A DNA stretch of 64,000 nt from Moritella yayanosii (GCF_900465055.1 NZ_LS483250.1:620001-684000), one strand, 5' to 3'; shown: positions 1 through 8,523, counted from the first letter of the stretch. Program-made: numbers and translations. The notes: a model not told the origin generated them from the letters alone.

Positions 1-870
1 AGAACTGAACAAAAAGGTTATACCGAAACGAAGTATCCAATAGTTTTAGTTCATGGACTTTTTGGTTTTGATTCAATTGTTGGTGTTCAATATTTTTATG
101 GTATTCCTCGTACATTAACCAGAAGTGGTGCTGTGGTGTACGTCGCTCAGGTTTCTGCAACGAATCGAACAGAAGAACGTGGTGAGCAGCTATTAACACA
201 GATTGAACAGATTTTAGCTGCTACAGGAGCAGATAAAGTTAACTTAATTGGGCATAGTCATGGCGGGCCTACAGCACGTTATGTAGCATCTGTTGCGCCT
301 CAATATGTGGCATCCGTCACCAGTATTGGTGGGGTTAATAAAGGTTCAATTATTATCGATATCATACGTAAAGAAGTACCAGAAGGTTCAATATCAGAAG
401 CGTTAGCCGTTACGATCACGGCTGGTTTTAGTAACCTAATTAACTTCCTTTCTGGTGGTGGTGACTTACCACAAGATCCAATTGCGGCATTAGAATCGTT
501 AACAACTAAAAGATCGTTAGAATTTAATCAATCATACCCAGAAGGTATTCCGACAACAGCGTGTGGTGAAGGTGAGTATCTTGCTGATAATGGTGTTTAT
601 TATTATTCATGGAGTGGTTCCGCTAATTTCACTAATTTGTTAGACCCACTCGATGCGGCACTTGTTTTAATTGGCATTGGTTTTAGTGAGCCTAATGATG
701 GTGTGGTATCTGCGTGTAGTTCGCACTTAGGTAAAGTAATTCGCGATGATTATAAAATGAATCATGTTGATGAAATTAACCATACATTTGGTATTCATCA
801 CCTGTTTGAGGCTGATCCAAAAACCTTATATCGTCAACACGCTAACCGTTTACAATTACAAGGCTTATAG
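1..870 (+). CDS. Secreted triacylglycerol lipase, family I.1 (5' end outside the window)
   Basis: The reading frame is open from base 1, so the start codon and signal peptide lie upstream of the window; 289 codons are visible. The visible protein begins with the oxyanion-hole region (YPIVLVHGLFGFD, residues 12-24 of the visible part) and has the nucleophile elbow GHSHGG about 60 residues later, the signature of Pseudomonas/Vibrio family I.1 and I.2 lipases. The acid and histidine are probably the Asp of the EPNDG segment and the His of the HTFGIHH segment near the end. Lipases of this family hydrolyse triacylglycerol, leave by type II secretion and need a dedicated foldase. The foldase gene begins 2 nt after the stop, so the two are surely one operon. 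An internal GTG at 133 starts an ORF but would cut off the oxyanion loop and is not the real start. Confidence 0.93.
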   Translation, partial: RTEQKGYTETKYPIVLVHGLFGFDSIVGVQYFYGIPRTLTRSGAVVYVAQVSATNRTEERGEQLLTQIEQILAATGADKVNLIGHSHGGPTARYVASVAPQYVASVTSIGGVNKGSIIIDIIRKEVPEGSISEALAVTITAGFSNLINFLSGGGDLPQDPIAALESLTTKRSLEFNQSYPEGIPTTACGEGEYLADNGVYYYSWSGSANFTNLLDPLDAALVLIGIGFSEPNDGVVSACSSHLGKVIRDDYKMNHVDEINHTFGIHHLFEADPKTLYRQHANRLQLQGL

Positions 871-872
871 AA

Positions 873-1745
873 ATGAAAAAAATCGCATTAACGTCGATAA
901 TTTTAATTGCAGTCGTTACTGCGATTTTTATCGATACGAATAACACGGACAAGCAAATACAAACGCAATCGTTACAGTCAAAATCGCAGCTGGACACTGC
1001 TATTGATTCAGCATCTGCACGCGATACGTTTGAGTATTTTTTATCTGGATTAGGAGAGAAAGAATTAAACGCTTTACAAGCGAAATTTATGCAGTTTAAT
1101 TCGCAGCGTCCTGTTGACTCACAAATAGATAAAGCATTATTCCAGCAATATATTCATTATAAAACCTATTTACAGACATTAGAGTCAGATGCGAACTCTG
1201 CTGACTTTGGTTTAGTTGATCTTATGGCGTTAAATGATCAATTACTTGCTGCTCAGCTTAAGTTTTTTACACCAGAACAACAAAAATTATTGTTCGCAGA
1301 AGAAAACCAACTTAGAACCATGGCATTGAAAAAACTAGAGCTCCAGCAAGTTGCTGCGTCGAAAGAAGAGTTCAATGCTATGTGGCAACAAGAATTACAG
1401 TTGCTTCCAGAGAAAGAGCAGCTAACGTATAAAAATGCGGCCTTAATGGGGTCGTTAGCAGATACCAAAGGGTTGGATACGCAAGAAAAGTACTTAATAC
1501 GTCAAGATCTGGTAGGGGCCGAAGGAGCACAACGTTTAGCTGAGTTAGATGCAAAGAACGAGGTGTTTAACGCTGACGTTGATAACTATTTAAATGAACG
1601 ACAAGCGTTAATGACTGATGATCGCTTAACGATGGGAGAGCTATCATCAGCGATAACAGAATTACGTGAGACGAATTTTCCATCTCAACAACAACGCCGT
1701 ATTAAAGCGTTGGAACGCATTCATGATGCTAATACGGATTCATAG
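873..1745 (+). CDS. lifO: Lipase-specific foldase (steric chaperone) LifO
   Basis: The 290-residue protein has an N-terminal membrane anchor (residues 3-20), a short polar linker and a long helical, Gln/Glu-rich body. Residues 50-59 (RDTFEYFLSG) match the conserved Rx1x2FDYF(L/C)(S/T)A motif of lipase foldases, with Glu in place of the usual Asp. Foldases of this family stay attached to the periplasmic face of the inner membrane and wrap around the lipase so that it reaches its native fold before type II secretion. The start codon is 2 nt after the lipase stop, which implies translational coupling. The length agrees with LipB/Lif of Vibrio and Pseudomonas. Confidence 0.92.
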   Translation: MKKIALTSIILIAVVTAIFIDTNNTDKQIQTQSLQSKSQLDTAIDSASARDTFEYFLSGLGEKELNALQAKFMQFNSQRPVDSQIDKALFQQYIHYKTYLQTLESDANSADFGLVDLMALNDQLLAAQLKFFTPEQQKLLFAEENQLRTMALKKLELQQVAASKEEFNAMWQQELQLLPEKEQLTYKNAALMGSLADTKGLDTQEKYLIRQDLVGAEGAQRLAELDAKNEVFNADVDNYLNERQALMTDDRLTMGELSSAITELRETNFPSQQQRRIKALERIHDANTDS

Positions 1746-1780
1746 TCATTGATATAAAGGGTGTTGATAGTAACTGTTGT

Positions 1781-1813
1781 GAATGCGACAACATCAACTG
1801 CCGCATTCATTTT
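1781..1813. terminator. Hairpin between convergent lifO and the DUF368 gene
   Basis: A 7-bp stem (GAATGCG at 1781-1787 with CGCATTC at 1802-1808) is followed by ATTTTT. It lies in the 92-nt gap between two convergent genes and could end transcription of the lipase operon. The 14-nt loop is long and the stem is modest. Confidence 0.5.
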
Positions 1814-1837
1814 TCACTCGATATTGAACTGATATTT

Positions 1838-2755
1838 TTAAGATGCTTTTTCTGCGGTCTTTTCTAACACCAAGATAAGAATAATAGCAGCAAGCATAGC
1901 CACGATAGCATACGCTAATAATGCTGGCTGGCCTGTCACTTGCTCGAAGCTAAATGGTGAAAGATTACGTTCTAACAATGGCACTTCAAGGCCACTTGAA
2001 TTAGTTCGCCACGTTAACGTTTCTTTCCATGGCCATACTTTACCAAGTGTACCAATCATAAGTCCGGTTAAAAACGTCAATGTGATATCGCGGTAGTGTT
2101 TTAGTACCCATGTCAGCACATGCGAGAATGTCAGCAGGCCAATAGCACAACCAGATGCAAAAATCGCTAATGTGACGATGTCGATAGATTTAGCCGCCGC
2201 AAGAATGGGTGCATACATACCTAACATCAACAGGATAAAACTACCTGAAATACCCGGTAAGATCATGGCACAGATCGCAATAGATCCTGCAAGTAAGATA
2301 TTGAGCGACGTTGGCTCAAGATTAAGCGGTTGCAGCACGGTAATGCTATAAGCAAAACCAATACCGGCGATGACAGCTACAAAGCGGTTGACTTTCCAGA
2401 ATTCGACCTGCTTAAACATGTGGTTTACTGAGATGATGATTAAACCAAAGAAGAACGACCAAAGCGGAATAGGGTGGGTGTGCAGCATCCATGTGATGAC
2501 ACGCGCTAGCGTAAAGATACTCGTTAGGATACCTGCCAGTAACACGATCAAGAATGACCCATTGATGTAATCAAAAGCCGCTTTCAGACCATCTTTTCTG
2601 ATCATACCGATAAGGCGTGGGGTAATGCGACTAATACTCCCTAACAAAGTATCGTAAATGCCGGTAATGAAGGCAATTGTACCGCCGGACACGCCAGGAA
2701 CAACGTCTGCTGCGCCCATCGCCACGCCTTTTAGAAAGATAGAAACTTTACTCAT
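1838..2755 (-). CDS. popT: DUF368 membrane protein, undecaprenyl-phosphate translocase (PopT family)
   Basis: The 305-residue polytopic protein carries the family signature near the N-terminus (GAADVVPGVSGGTIAFITG, about residues 13-31) and a second related glycine-rich segment (ILPGISGSFILLMLG, about 165-179), as expected for an internally duplicated DUF368 fold. DUF368 proteins, with the DedA family, have been shown to return undecaprenyl phosphate across the inner membrane for cell-wall and O-antigen synthesis. About eight membrane segments are visible. The ATG is preceded by GGAGAATC (minus strand), a good ribosome site. It is convergent with lifO and divergent from the phosphodiesterase at 3046. 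Part of this gene recurs in degraded form at 5433-5545. Confidence 0.85.
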   Translation of the reverse strand: MSKVSIFLKGVAMGAADVVPGVSGGTIAFITGIYDTLLGSISRITPRLIGMIRKDGLKAAFDYINGSFLIVLLAGILTSIFTLARVITWMLHTHPIPLWSFFFGLIIISVNHMFKQVEFWKVNRFVAVIAGIGFAYSITVLQPLNLEPTSLNILLAGSIAICAMILPGISGSFILLMLGMYAPILAAAKSIDIVTLAIFASGCAIGLLTFSHVLTWVLKHYRDITLTFLTGLMIGTLGKVWPWKETLTWRTNSSGLEVPLLERNLSPFSFEQVTGQPALLAYAIVAMLAAIILILVLEKTAEKAS

Positions 2756-3045
2756 GATTCTCCGTATAATTTATTGATTAAAGGTCAAATTTAACAGCAT
2801 TATAAACGGTTTGATCGAAACTTATATAGAAAGCGATATAAGTGTGATCCGTGGTCGGTTTAAGGTGGAGTGATAAAGCGGATTATTTTTGTTGTTACTT
2901 TGGTGTTTATTATCAGCGATCACGCTTTTTATCTATGTTTATGTTTAATTGTGATCCCAACTAAATATTTAATATTATTGTATTTTAAATGTCATATTCT
3001 TAACTTAACCTCATATTCGCTATAACAACAATCAAAGGATTTGAT

Positions 3046-4383
3046 GTGAATATACTAAAAAATGTAATAACAACAACTTGCCTCACTTGTGTTATGAGTG
3101 TGCCTGCACTTGCCGACAGTGATATCTACCTTACGAATAACTCCAACCAGACCATGTCTATTCAAGTTAACCATACCGGTTCAGATTTACTTGAAGAAGG
3201 CACAGAATGGCAACAACATGTACAGACACTTAAACCATGGGAAACTAAAATGGTATTAAGTTTTAATCGCTGGGAAGGGGTTAAGTCGGGTGATACTTAT
3301 CAGTTCGAAACACTGGTGACCAATGAAAATGGCGAGTCGCTGTCGTTGTTACAACAAGTGAAAGGCTATTGGTATAAATCAACACTTGATCATGGTGCCA
3401 GTGCCAATGATGTTGCGTTGAATTGGGCGGATGATCGTGATACTCATCGTTATCAGTCAAAATATAACAGTAACAGCAGCAGTACTGAAATTGCGTTTAA
3501 AGCGAGTGCGACTGGTCGTTATGATGATATATATTACAGTATCACCCCGCAAAAAATTGATGAACAGCCTGTAGCCGACGCAGATACACTCAAAGTCATG
3601 TCATATAACGTCTGGGCTCTGCCTGTGATTGCAAAGCACATCGGTGACCGTTTTCAGGAAATACCGAAGCATTTAAAAGGCTATGATGTACTCATGCTAC
3701 AGGAAGTATTTGCTTCTGGTCGTGATGCATTTTTGCGTGATCTGGCTAAAGAATACCCGTATCAAACGAAGATGTTAGATTACCCTGGGATTAATGTTTA
3801 CGATGGTGGTGTGACTATTGTGAGTCGCTATCCAATTGTTAATGAAGGGCAATACGTCTATCCCGATTGCTCTGGAACAGACTGCTTTGCTGACAAAGGC
3901 GTAAATTATGCTGAAGTGATCAAAAATGGTAAGGCATATCATGTATTCGCAACCCATACCGCGTCGTTCGATACTGATACCGCACGCGATTACCGCCAGC
4001 GTCAATTTCGCCAGATCCGCGAATTTGCTCATGCACAGAATATCCCAATCACTGATACTGTTGTCTATGGTGGTGATTTTAATGTGAACAAACTTAAATT
4101 CCCAACTGACTATCAACAAATGTTTGCCAACTTGAGCGCTGATGAACCGCAATATGCTGGTTATACAGAATCAACGTTCGACCCGCGTATTAATGCCTAC
4201 GCAGGTAATGCACTATCGGGTGGTGAAAATATCGAATATCTTGATTATATTGTTGTCAGTAATGAGTTTGCCAAGCGAAACGAGAACATAAACACAGTGA
4301 AAATACCGCGTACAACGGTTGCTAGTTTATGGAAACATTGGAATTTGTCCGATCATTTCCCTGTTAAAGCAGTGATCCGTTAA
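3046..4383 (+). CDS. Secreted sphingomyelinase-like phosphodiesterase (EEP fold)
   Basis: The 445-residue protein starts at GTG 3046 with AAAGGA 8 nt upstream; the overlapping ATG at 3044 runs straight into a stop. Residues 1-24 are a signal peptide ending VPALA. Residues 25-175 form a beta-rich N-terminal domain that I do not recognise. From about residue 182 an endonuclease/exonuclease/phosphatase domain follows with its motifs in order: MSYNVWALP (metal-binding Asn), LQEVF (metal-binding Glu), FATHTAS, GGDFNVNK and the terminal SDHFPV (catalytic His). This set with an export signal is typical of bacterial neutral sphingomyelinases and phospholipase-C-type haemolysins, which cleave the phosphocholine headgroup. 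Substrate is inferred from family only. The stop overlaps the start of the next gene (TAATG). Confidence 0.82.
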   Translation: MNILKNVITTTCLTCVMSVPALADSDIYLTNNSNQTMSIQVNHTGSDLLEEGTEWQQHVQTLKPWETKMVLSFNRWEGVKSGDTYQFETLVTNENGESLSLLQQVKGYWYKSTLDHGASANDVALNWADDRDTHRYQSKYNSNSSSTEIAFKASATGRYDDIYYSITPQKIDEQPVADADTLKVMSYNVWALPVIAKHIGDRFQEIPKHLKGYDVLMLQEVFASGRDAFLRDLAKEYPYQTKMLDYPGINVYDGGVTIVSRYPIVNEGQYVYPDCSGTDCFADKGVNYAEVIKNGKAYHVFATHTASFDTDTARDYRQRQFRQIREFAHAQNIPITDTVVYGGDFNVNKLKFPTDYQQMFANLSADEPQYAGYTESTFDPRINAYAGNALSGGENIEYLDYIVVSNEFAKRNENINTVKIPRTTVASLWKHWNLSDHFPVKAVIR

Positions 4384-5342
4384 TGCGATGGCCATTACTA
4401 TTAATAAGCGTTGCCTTTATTGGCAGCGTTTATTTATTCATCACCAATGAAAATGAACTCAACGCTATTAAGTTTGAAACAGCGAGCCCAGTATTATTTG
4501 AAACGGCTGATGAAAAAGTGCAGCCGACAGCCTCTGCATCGAGTCAAACTACAGCACAGATACAAATTAATGAGGATATGCCTGAGCAAGATACTTTATT
4601 ACAATCAGGGCAAGCGTTAATGACAGCGATAACGTCATTTTGGCAGCAATGTAGAAGGGAAAGTAATTGCGATGAATTGTTAACCCAACAGCAGTTGTTA
4701 CTTGATGATGATCGTTATCAGTTATTAGTCAACTTCCCTGTAAACCTACAGAACGAACAGCGGTTGATGGGGGCGTCGTTAATCAGTCTGGATGCAAGTT
4801 TGACGGATAAAATCGCCAATGTTAAAGCGATTAGAGAGCAAATATGGGGTGATGATGCAGCGCTGTTATTTCAGCAGCAAGATGCTTATTATGATTACCG
4901 CTTGTCGCTATCTGATCTTGATAATCGTTTAAACCAAACTCAGAATTCGGATGACTTTATCAATGAATACAATGCGATGTTGGCAGACCGGGGTGAGGAC
5001 TTAGATAGCTTTGCGTTAAGCTCTGATACAGCCAAGTATGAACAAGCGTTGCAATTAATCCCTTCATCTATGCCCGAGGATGAAACGGTCAGAATTAAGG
5101 CCGAATTGGCTTCGCAATATCTAACCGCTAACGAACAACAATCCATTGTTAACCGAGATCAGCAAGTTGATAAGCAAAAGCAAGAAATAACGGATTATCA
5201 GCAGAGATTAAATCAACTTGAGGCCACACTTGCTAATGAACGTGCAACGTCAAAGAAAACAATGAATGATGAAGATTGGCAAGTTTATAAAGCAGATCGC
5301 TTGTATCAATATCGTCTTAGCTTCTTTAGTTCTCGGGTCTAG
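4383..5342 (+). CDS. Membrane-anchored lipase-foldase-like protein coupled to the sphingomyelinase
   Basis: The 319-residue protein has one N-terminal membrane helix (about residues 3-21), a variable linker and a long Gln/Glu/Leu-rich helical body with predicted coiled coil near residues 255-300. The segment REQIWGDDAALLFQQQDAYY (around residues 150-169) resembles the part of lipase foldases where a short conserved stretch precedes the lipase-embracing helices. The canonical RxxFDYFLSA motif is not seen. The start codon overlaps the stop of the phosphodiesterase gene by 1 nt, so the two are translationally coupled, the same architecture as lipase-lifO at 1-1745. A steric chaperone for the upstream enzyme is the inference; homology to Lif is plausible but not proven by eye. 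Confidence 0.55.
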   Translation: MRWPLLLISVAFIGSVYLFITNENELNAIKFETASPVLFETADEKVQPTASASSQTTAQIQINEDMPEQDTLLQSGQALMTAITSFWQQCRRESNCDELLTQQQLLLDDDRYQLLVNFPVNLQNEQRLMGASLISLDASLTDKIANVKAIREQIWGDDAALLFQQQDAYYDYRLSLSDLDNRLNQTQNSDDFINEYNAMLADRGEDLDSFALSSDTAKYEQALQLIPSSMPEDETVRIKAELASQYLTANEQQSIVNRDQQVDKQKQEITDYQQRLNQLEATLANERATSKKTMNDEDWQVYKADRLYQYRLSFFSSRV

Positions 5343-5432
5343 CTCAACAACCAAAAACATAAAAACGTTTTGGTTGTTCGTTTCTGTATCAGCTAAATTG
5401 TTACTGGGAAAATTAAGCTCAGAGTTATTGTA

Positions 5433-5545
5433 CGATAGCTATAACCGCATATGCTAATGCTGGCTGGCCTGTCACTTGCTCGAAACTAAATGGCGATAGA
5501 TTTAACCGCCGCAAGAATCGGGTGAGTGTGCGGCATCCATGCGTT
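5433..5545 (-). pseudogene. Mosaic remnant of a second DUF368 (popT-like) gene
   Basis: Three blocks that are far apart in the intact DUF368 gene lie side by side here, in the same orientation. About 5432-5498 matches 1903-1963 (the shared run GCTGGCTGGCCTGTCACTTG is identical). About 5492-5520 matches 2180-2210 (GATAGATTTA/GCCGCCGCAAGAAT). About 5518-5543 matches 2470-2495 (GGGTG-GTGTGC-GCATCCATG). The intervening parts are deleted, so nothing intact can be made. It lies about 90 nt after the foldase-like gene, just as the intact copy lies after lifO. Confidence 0.8.
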
Positions 5546-5691
5546 AGTTAGATAATCATCCGTTATAAAGTCAGTCGCGCTATCTGAACTCGTTCTGTGA
5601 CTTCTGCCGATTATGCTTGTGACAACTGTAACAAAATCAATAATTAAAGCTTCTTTAATCTAACGTAGCTTTACATCTATTATTGCAAAGT

Positions 5692-5741
5692 GTATAACAA
5701 ATATAAAATAGAGTTATTACTCTATTTTATATTTGTTATAC
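5692..5741. promoter_or_regulatory. Perfect 22-bp inverted repeat with 6-nt loop abutting a ribosome-binding site
   Basis: The left arm 5692-5713 (GTATAACAAATATAAAATAG then AG) is exactly complementary to 5720-5741, with loop TTATTA. The right arm ends one base before the AAGGAA ribosome site (5742-5747) of the hydrolase at 5754. It could be an operator, or, if transcribed, a long leader hairpin that controls translation. It lacks a GC-rich stem and a following T-run, so it is not a standard terminator. Confidence 0.85.
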
Positions 5742-5753
5742 AAGGAACTACAA

Positions 5754-6710
5754 GTGAATAAAATAACAAAAATACTCTTAAGCTTAGCGGCCGCCTCTGC
5801 ATGTGTATTGGTTGGCGCCGTGTTATATGCCAATGTAATCGGAAAAGGTAGCCTACCAGCAGCAGACCCGCAAGGCTATACAACCATTGAAGCGAATGGT
5901 CTTAGTTTTGCGGTTGATATACGTGGAGATAAAACGGGGACACCGGTTATATTGCTCCACGGATTCCCAGAGTCAGCAGTGATGTGGGACAAATTCATGG
6001 ATGAGCTCACTACAAAGGGCTATTACGCTATTGCACCAAATCAGCGTGGTTACAGCGCCGGTGCTCGACCTGATGACGTTGAACAATATCAATTGAAATA
6101 CCTGGCTTCAGATGTCATTGCGATTGCCGATCAGCTTGAATTAAAACAATTTCATTTAATTGGTCATGACTGGGGCGCAGCGGTAGGTTGGCAGGTTGCT
6201 GCAGAAAACCCTGATCGTGTGATCAGCTATGCGGCTATTTCTGTTCCACATATTGATGCTTTCGGTAAAGCATATCGTGAAGATACAGCACAATATGAAT
6301 CGAGTGCTTATATCCGTTTCTTTCAGAAACCGATCTTACCTGAATTCATGATGGCAAAAAATGATTATGAGCGTTTAAGATCTATTTGGTCACAGCATGA
6401 CGCAGCTGAAATTGAACACTACGTTGGTATTCTTGGTCAGGAGAAAGCCCTGACAAGTGCCATCAACTGGTATCGTGCCAATTTCTCTGTATTCACCAAC
6501 GGTTTAGATGTTGGTAAAGTGAACGTACCCGTTACGTTTATTTGGGGAAATCAAGACCATGCGCTTAAGCGTTCTGGCGTTGATGACACCAGAAATTACG
6601 TCGAAGGTGAATATCAATTTATTGAAATGGATGCCGGCCACTGGATTATCCAGGAAAAATATGACGAACTAACAGGCCACTTGTTAGCTCATTTAGCTAA
6701 ATATAAATAG
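5754..6710 (+). CDS. Membrane-anchored alpha/beta hydrolase, epoxide-hydrolase-like
   Basis: I start the gene at GTG 5754 because AAGGAA sits 7 nt upstream; the longer TTG frame (5733) lies inside the inverted repeat. The 318-residue protein has an N-terminal hydrophobic helix (about residues 5-27) that acts as signal anchor or uncleaved signal. The hydrolase core shows the oxyanion motif HGFPESAVMW, the RGYS segment after strand 4, and the nucleophile elbow GHDWGA with Asp139 as nucleophile. The late acid is probably in WGNQDHA, and the histidine in DAGHW. The Asp nucleophile and HGFPE motif define the epoxide hydrolase/haloalkane dehalogenase branch. The substrate is unknown. A paralogue follows at 6802. 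Confidence 0.85.
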   Translation: MNKITKILLSLAAASACVLVGAVLYANVIGKGSLPAADPQGYTTIEANGLSFAVDIRGDKTGTPVILLHGFPESAVMWDKFMDELTTKGYYAIAPNQRGYSAGARPDDVEQYQLKYLASDVIAIADQLELKQFHLIGHDWGAAVGWQVAAENPDRVISYAAISVPHIDAFGKAYREDTAQYESSAYIRFFQKPILPEFMMAKNDYERLRSIWSQHDAAEIEHYVGILGQEKALTSAINWYRANFSVFTNGLDVGKVNVPVTFIWGNQDHALKRSGVDDTRNYVEGEYQFIEMDAGHWIIQEKYDELTGHLLAHLAKYK

Positions 6711-6801
6711 GTTTCAATTTAATTAGCTTATACAAAGATAAACACCTGCTTGGTCTTTTTAAACCAGATTTGAAAACAAAAGTAGAAATAAAAGGATATA
6801 C

Positions 6802-7716
6802 ATGAAAAAAATTATGCTTAGAATATTGTTGATTGTACTCGTTGTACTTTCTCCCGTTCTCTACCTCATTTACACATTTGCCTTTACAGGTCCTATGCCA
6901 GATGCGGAATTTCAGAAAAAACTTCCTGAAATAGTAAAAAACCTTGAAGTTAAATTCGATGGTGACGGTGAAGAGACCTTAGTGTTTATCCATGGTTACC
7001 CTGACAGTTTGGAGCTTTGGGACAAGCAGGTTGAATATTTTAAAGATGATTATTCGATTGCTAGATTCACGTTACCTGGGTTTGAATTAGAAGATAATGG
7101 AGAAAGACCTCATTACAATATAAAACAGATCCGAATGATTATTAACGCCTTTATCAAAGGTTTAAATAAGGAACATGTAACAGTTCTGGCTCACGACTGG
7201 GGTGCTGCTTATGCTTCTCAGTATCTTAAGAAAAATGACTTAGTAGATAGACTAGTACTATTTGACATCGGTAGTTTTGGCGATGAGAAACGACCAACCA
7301 TCAATGTTAAATATACCTTTGCACTTGCCGTTGCTTGGACGTTACCGGAATTTTTAGGCGATAAATTAGCACTATATACTGCGGACAAAATTTTAAAAAT
7401 TGAAGATGTTGACCCTAATAAAACAATCGCCGATTTGCGTTCAGATCCCCGTATGACTTATCCATACTGGCATTTGTGGAACTCTGTATTGACGAAAAAC
7501 ACAACAAAAGCGACAGCGATAAAAGATTATGGCACGCCTTTCCTTTTCATGTACGGGAAGGACAAAAAGGTCTGGTTCCATGCTAAAAGCTGGGAAAAAG
7601 AGCTACAAGAACAGAATAAGGGGCAAGTTGAAGTTGTACCTGGAGGCCATTGGTTTATGCAGTCTTCACCTGATCTCGTTAATAAAAAGATCTCTAATTG
7701 GTTGAACTCTCACTAA
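6802..7716 (+). CDS. Membrane-anchored alpha/beta hydrolase, epoxide-hydrolase-like paralogue
   Basis: The 304-residue protein has a ribosome site AAAAGGA upstream and an N-terminal membrane helix (about residues 5-27). The core shows HGYPDSLELW (oxyanion), a nucleophile elbow AHDWGA with Asp132, a late acid probably in YGKDKKVW, and GGHW with the catalytic His. It belongs to the same Asp-nucleophile branch as the upstream gene but is clearly diverged, so this is an old paralogue or independent acquisition. It has a separate ribosome site 91 nt after the upstream gene and may share its transcript. Substrate unknown. Confidence 0.82.
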   Translation: MKKIMLRILLIVLVVLSPVLYLIYTFAFTGPMPDAEFQKKLPEIVKNLEVKFDGDGEETLVFIHGYPDSLELWDKQVEYFKDDYSIARFTLPGFELEDNGERPHYNIKQIRMIINAFIKGLNKEHVTVLAHDWGAAYASQYLKKNDLVDRLVLFDIGSFGDEKRPTINVKYTFALAVAWTLPEFLGDKLALYTADKILKIEDVDPNKTIADLRSDPRMTYPYWHLWNSVLTKNTTKATAIKDYGTPFLFMYGKDKKVWFHAKSWEKELQEQNKGQVEVVPGGHWFMQSSPDLVNKKISNWLNSH

Positions 7717-7722
7717 AAAACA

Positions 7723-7764
7723 AATTGCTGGCCACTTGCTTACTCATTTATCGATGATTTTGCA
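7723..7764 (+). pseudogene. C-terminal scrap of another hydrolase copy
   Basis: The nucleotides GGCCACTTG-TTACTCATTTA near 7730-7750 resemble the end of the gene at 5754-6710 (GGCCACTTG-TTAGCTCATTTA, 6674-6694). Translated, this gives AGHLLTHLS against TGHLLAHLA. The match is short (roughly 30 nt) and lies just after the second hydrolase, as if a further copy had been deleted except for its tail. Confidence 0.4.
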
Positions 7765-7953
7765 GTGGCACAGTGAATTAACTCAATTCGTTTATGGCTA
7801 ATAAGGTAAAACTTTAACTGCCGCATCATCCCCTTTCCCCCATCCAATTGCCTCATTGATAATGCGTTTAGGTAACGCCAGCGAAACACATAGAATGGGG
7901 GGAAGTTAGGATCATACTAGCTGCTATACTAGATGATTTTTAATGTTAAAAGC

Positions 7954-8523
7954 TCAAATAGACAATGGCATGCCGATCAATAATGGATGTAGATAAAATA
8001 TAAATACACCGGTTAAAAGCACGCCAATAATGATAGCAATAATGTCGTTTATTCCGTTCGATTTAAGTCCTGGAATGACGCGTGGCGTTCTCTTGTTCAT
8101 CGAGATCCTAGCAACACCAGCCCAGATTATAAACGCCCCGAAAAGTATGACATCGGCCAGCATGCCATTTACTAGCAGATGGCTGAATGCCCATAGTTTC
8201 ACCGCGATTAGCTGGGGATGCTTGGTTACTTGTTTTATTTTTCCCGGGAGGTAAGGAGCGACAAAAAGTACCATAGCTGGCAGCATCAACAAGTAAGTCA
8301 GATGCTTCAACCAGTAAGGTGGTACATACACAAGTACAGGCTCGAGTCGAAGTGCAGCATAGCCCTTGGCGATAAGTACGATACCTACAACGGATATGAG
8401 TGCATAGATAATTTTCCATCCGTTCTCGCTTTTGGCGGCCATTCTGTTTCTGAAATCGTCAGCAATGATTGATATTGAATGAATTCCGAGAAATAGGAAT
8501 AAGCCTGTGATTAAACTCAACAT
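7954..8523 (-). CDS. NnrU-family integral membrane protein
   Basis: The 189-residue protein has five or so membrane segments and the NnrU layout: an N-terminal helix with GIHSISI, a KGYAALRLEPV segment, a loop VYVPPYWLKHLTY, a GKIKQVTKHPQL loop, and KLWAFSHLLVNGMLADVILF with the conserved His. NnrU proteins are related to the isoprenoid-linked NnrU/15-cis-zeta-carotene isomerase group and are often associated with nitric-oxide metabolism, but the role of most marine homologues is unknown. No denitrification gene is next to it. It stands alone on the minus strand. Confidence 0.8.
   Translation of the reverse strand: MLSLITGLFLFLGIHSISIIADDFRNRMAAKSENGWKIIYALISVVGIVLIAKGYAALRLEPVLVYVPPYWLKHLTYLLMLPAMVLFVAPYLPGKIKQVTKHPQLIAVKLWAFSHLLVNGMLADVILFGAFIIWAGVARISMNKRTPRVIPGLKSNGINDIIAIIIGVLLTGVFIFYLHPLLIGMPLSI

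Noticed and set aside
5733-5753. TTG start extending the first epoxide-hydrolase-like gene upstream
   Set aside because: The TTG lies inside the right arm of the inverted repeat and lacks a ribosome site; GTG 5754 follows AAGGAA.
8108-8472. Several long overlapping frames inside and opposite the NnrU gene
   Set aside because: They are shadows in other frames, Cys- or Trp-rich, without ribosome sites.
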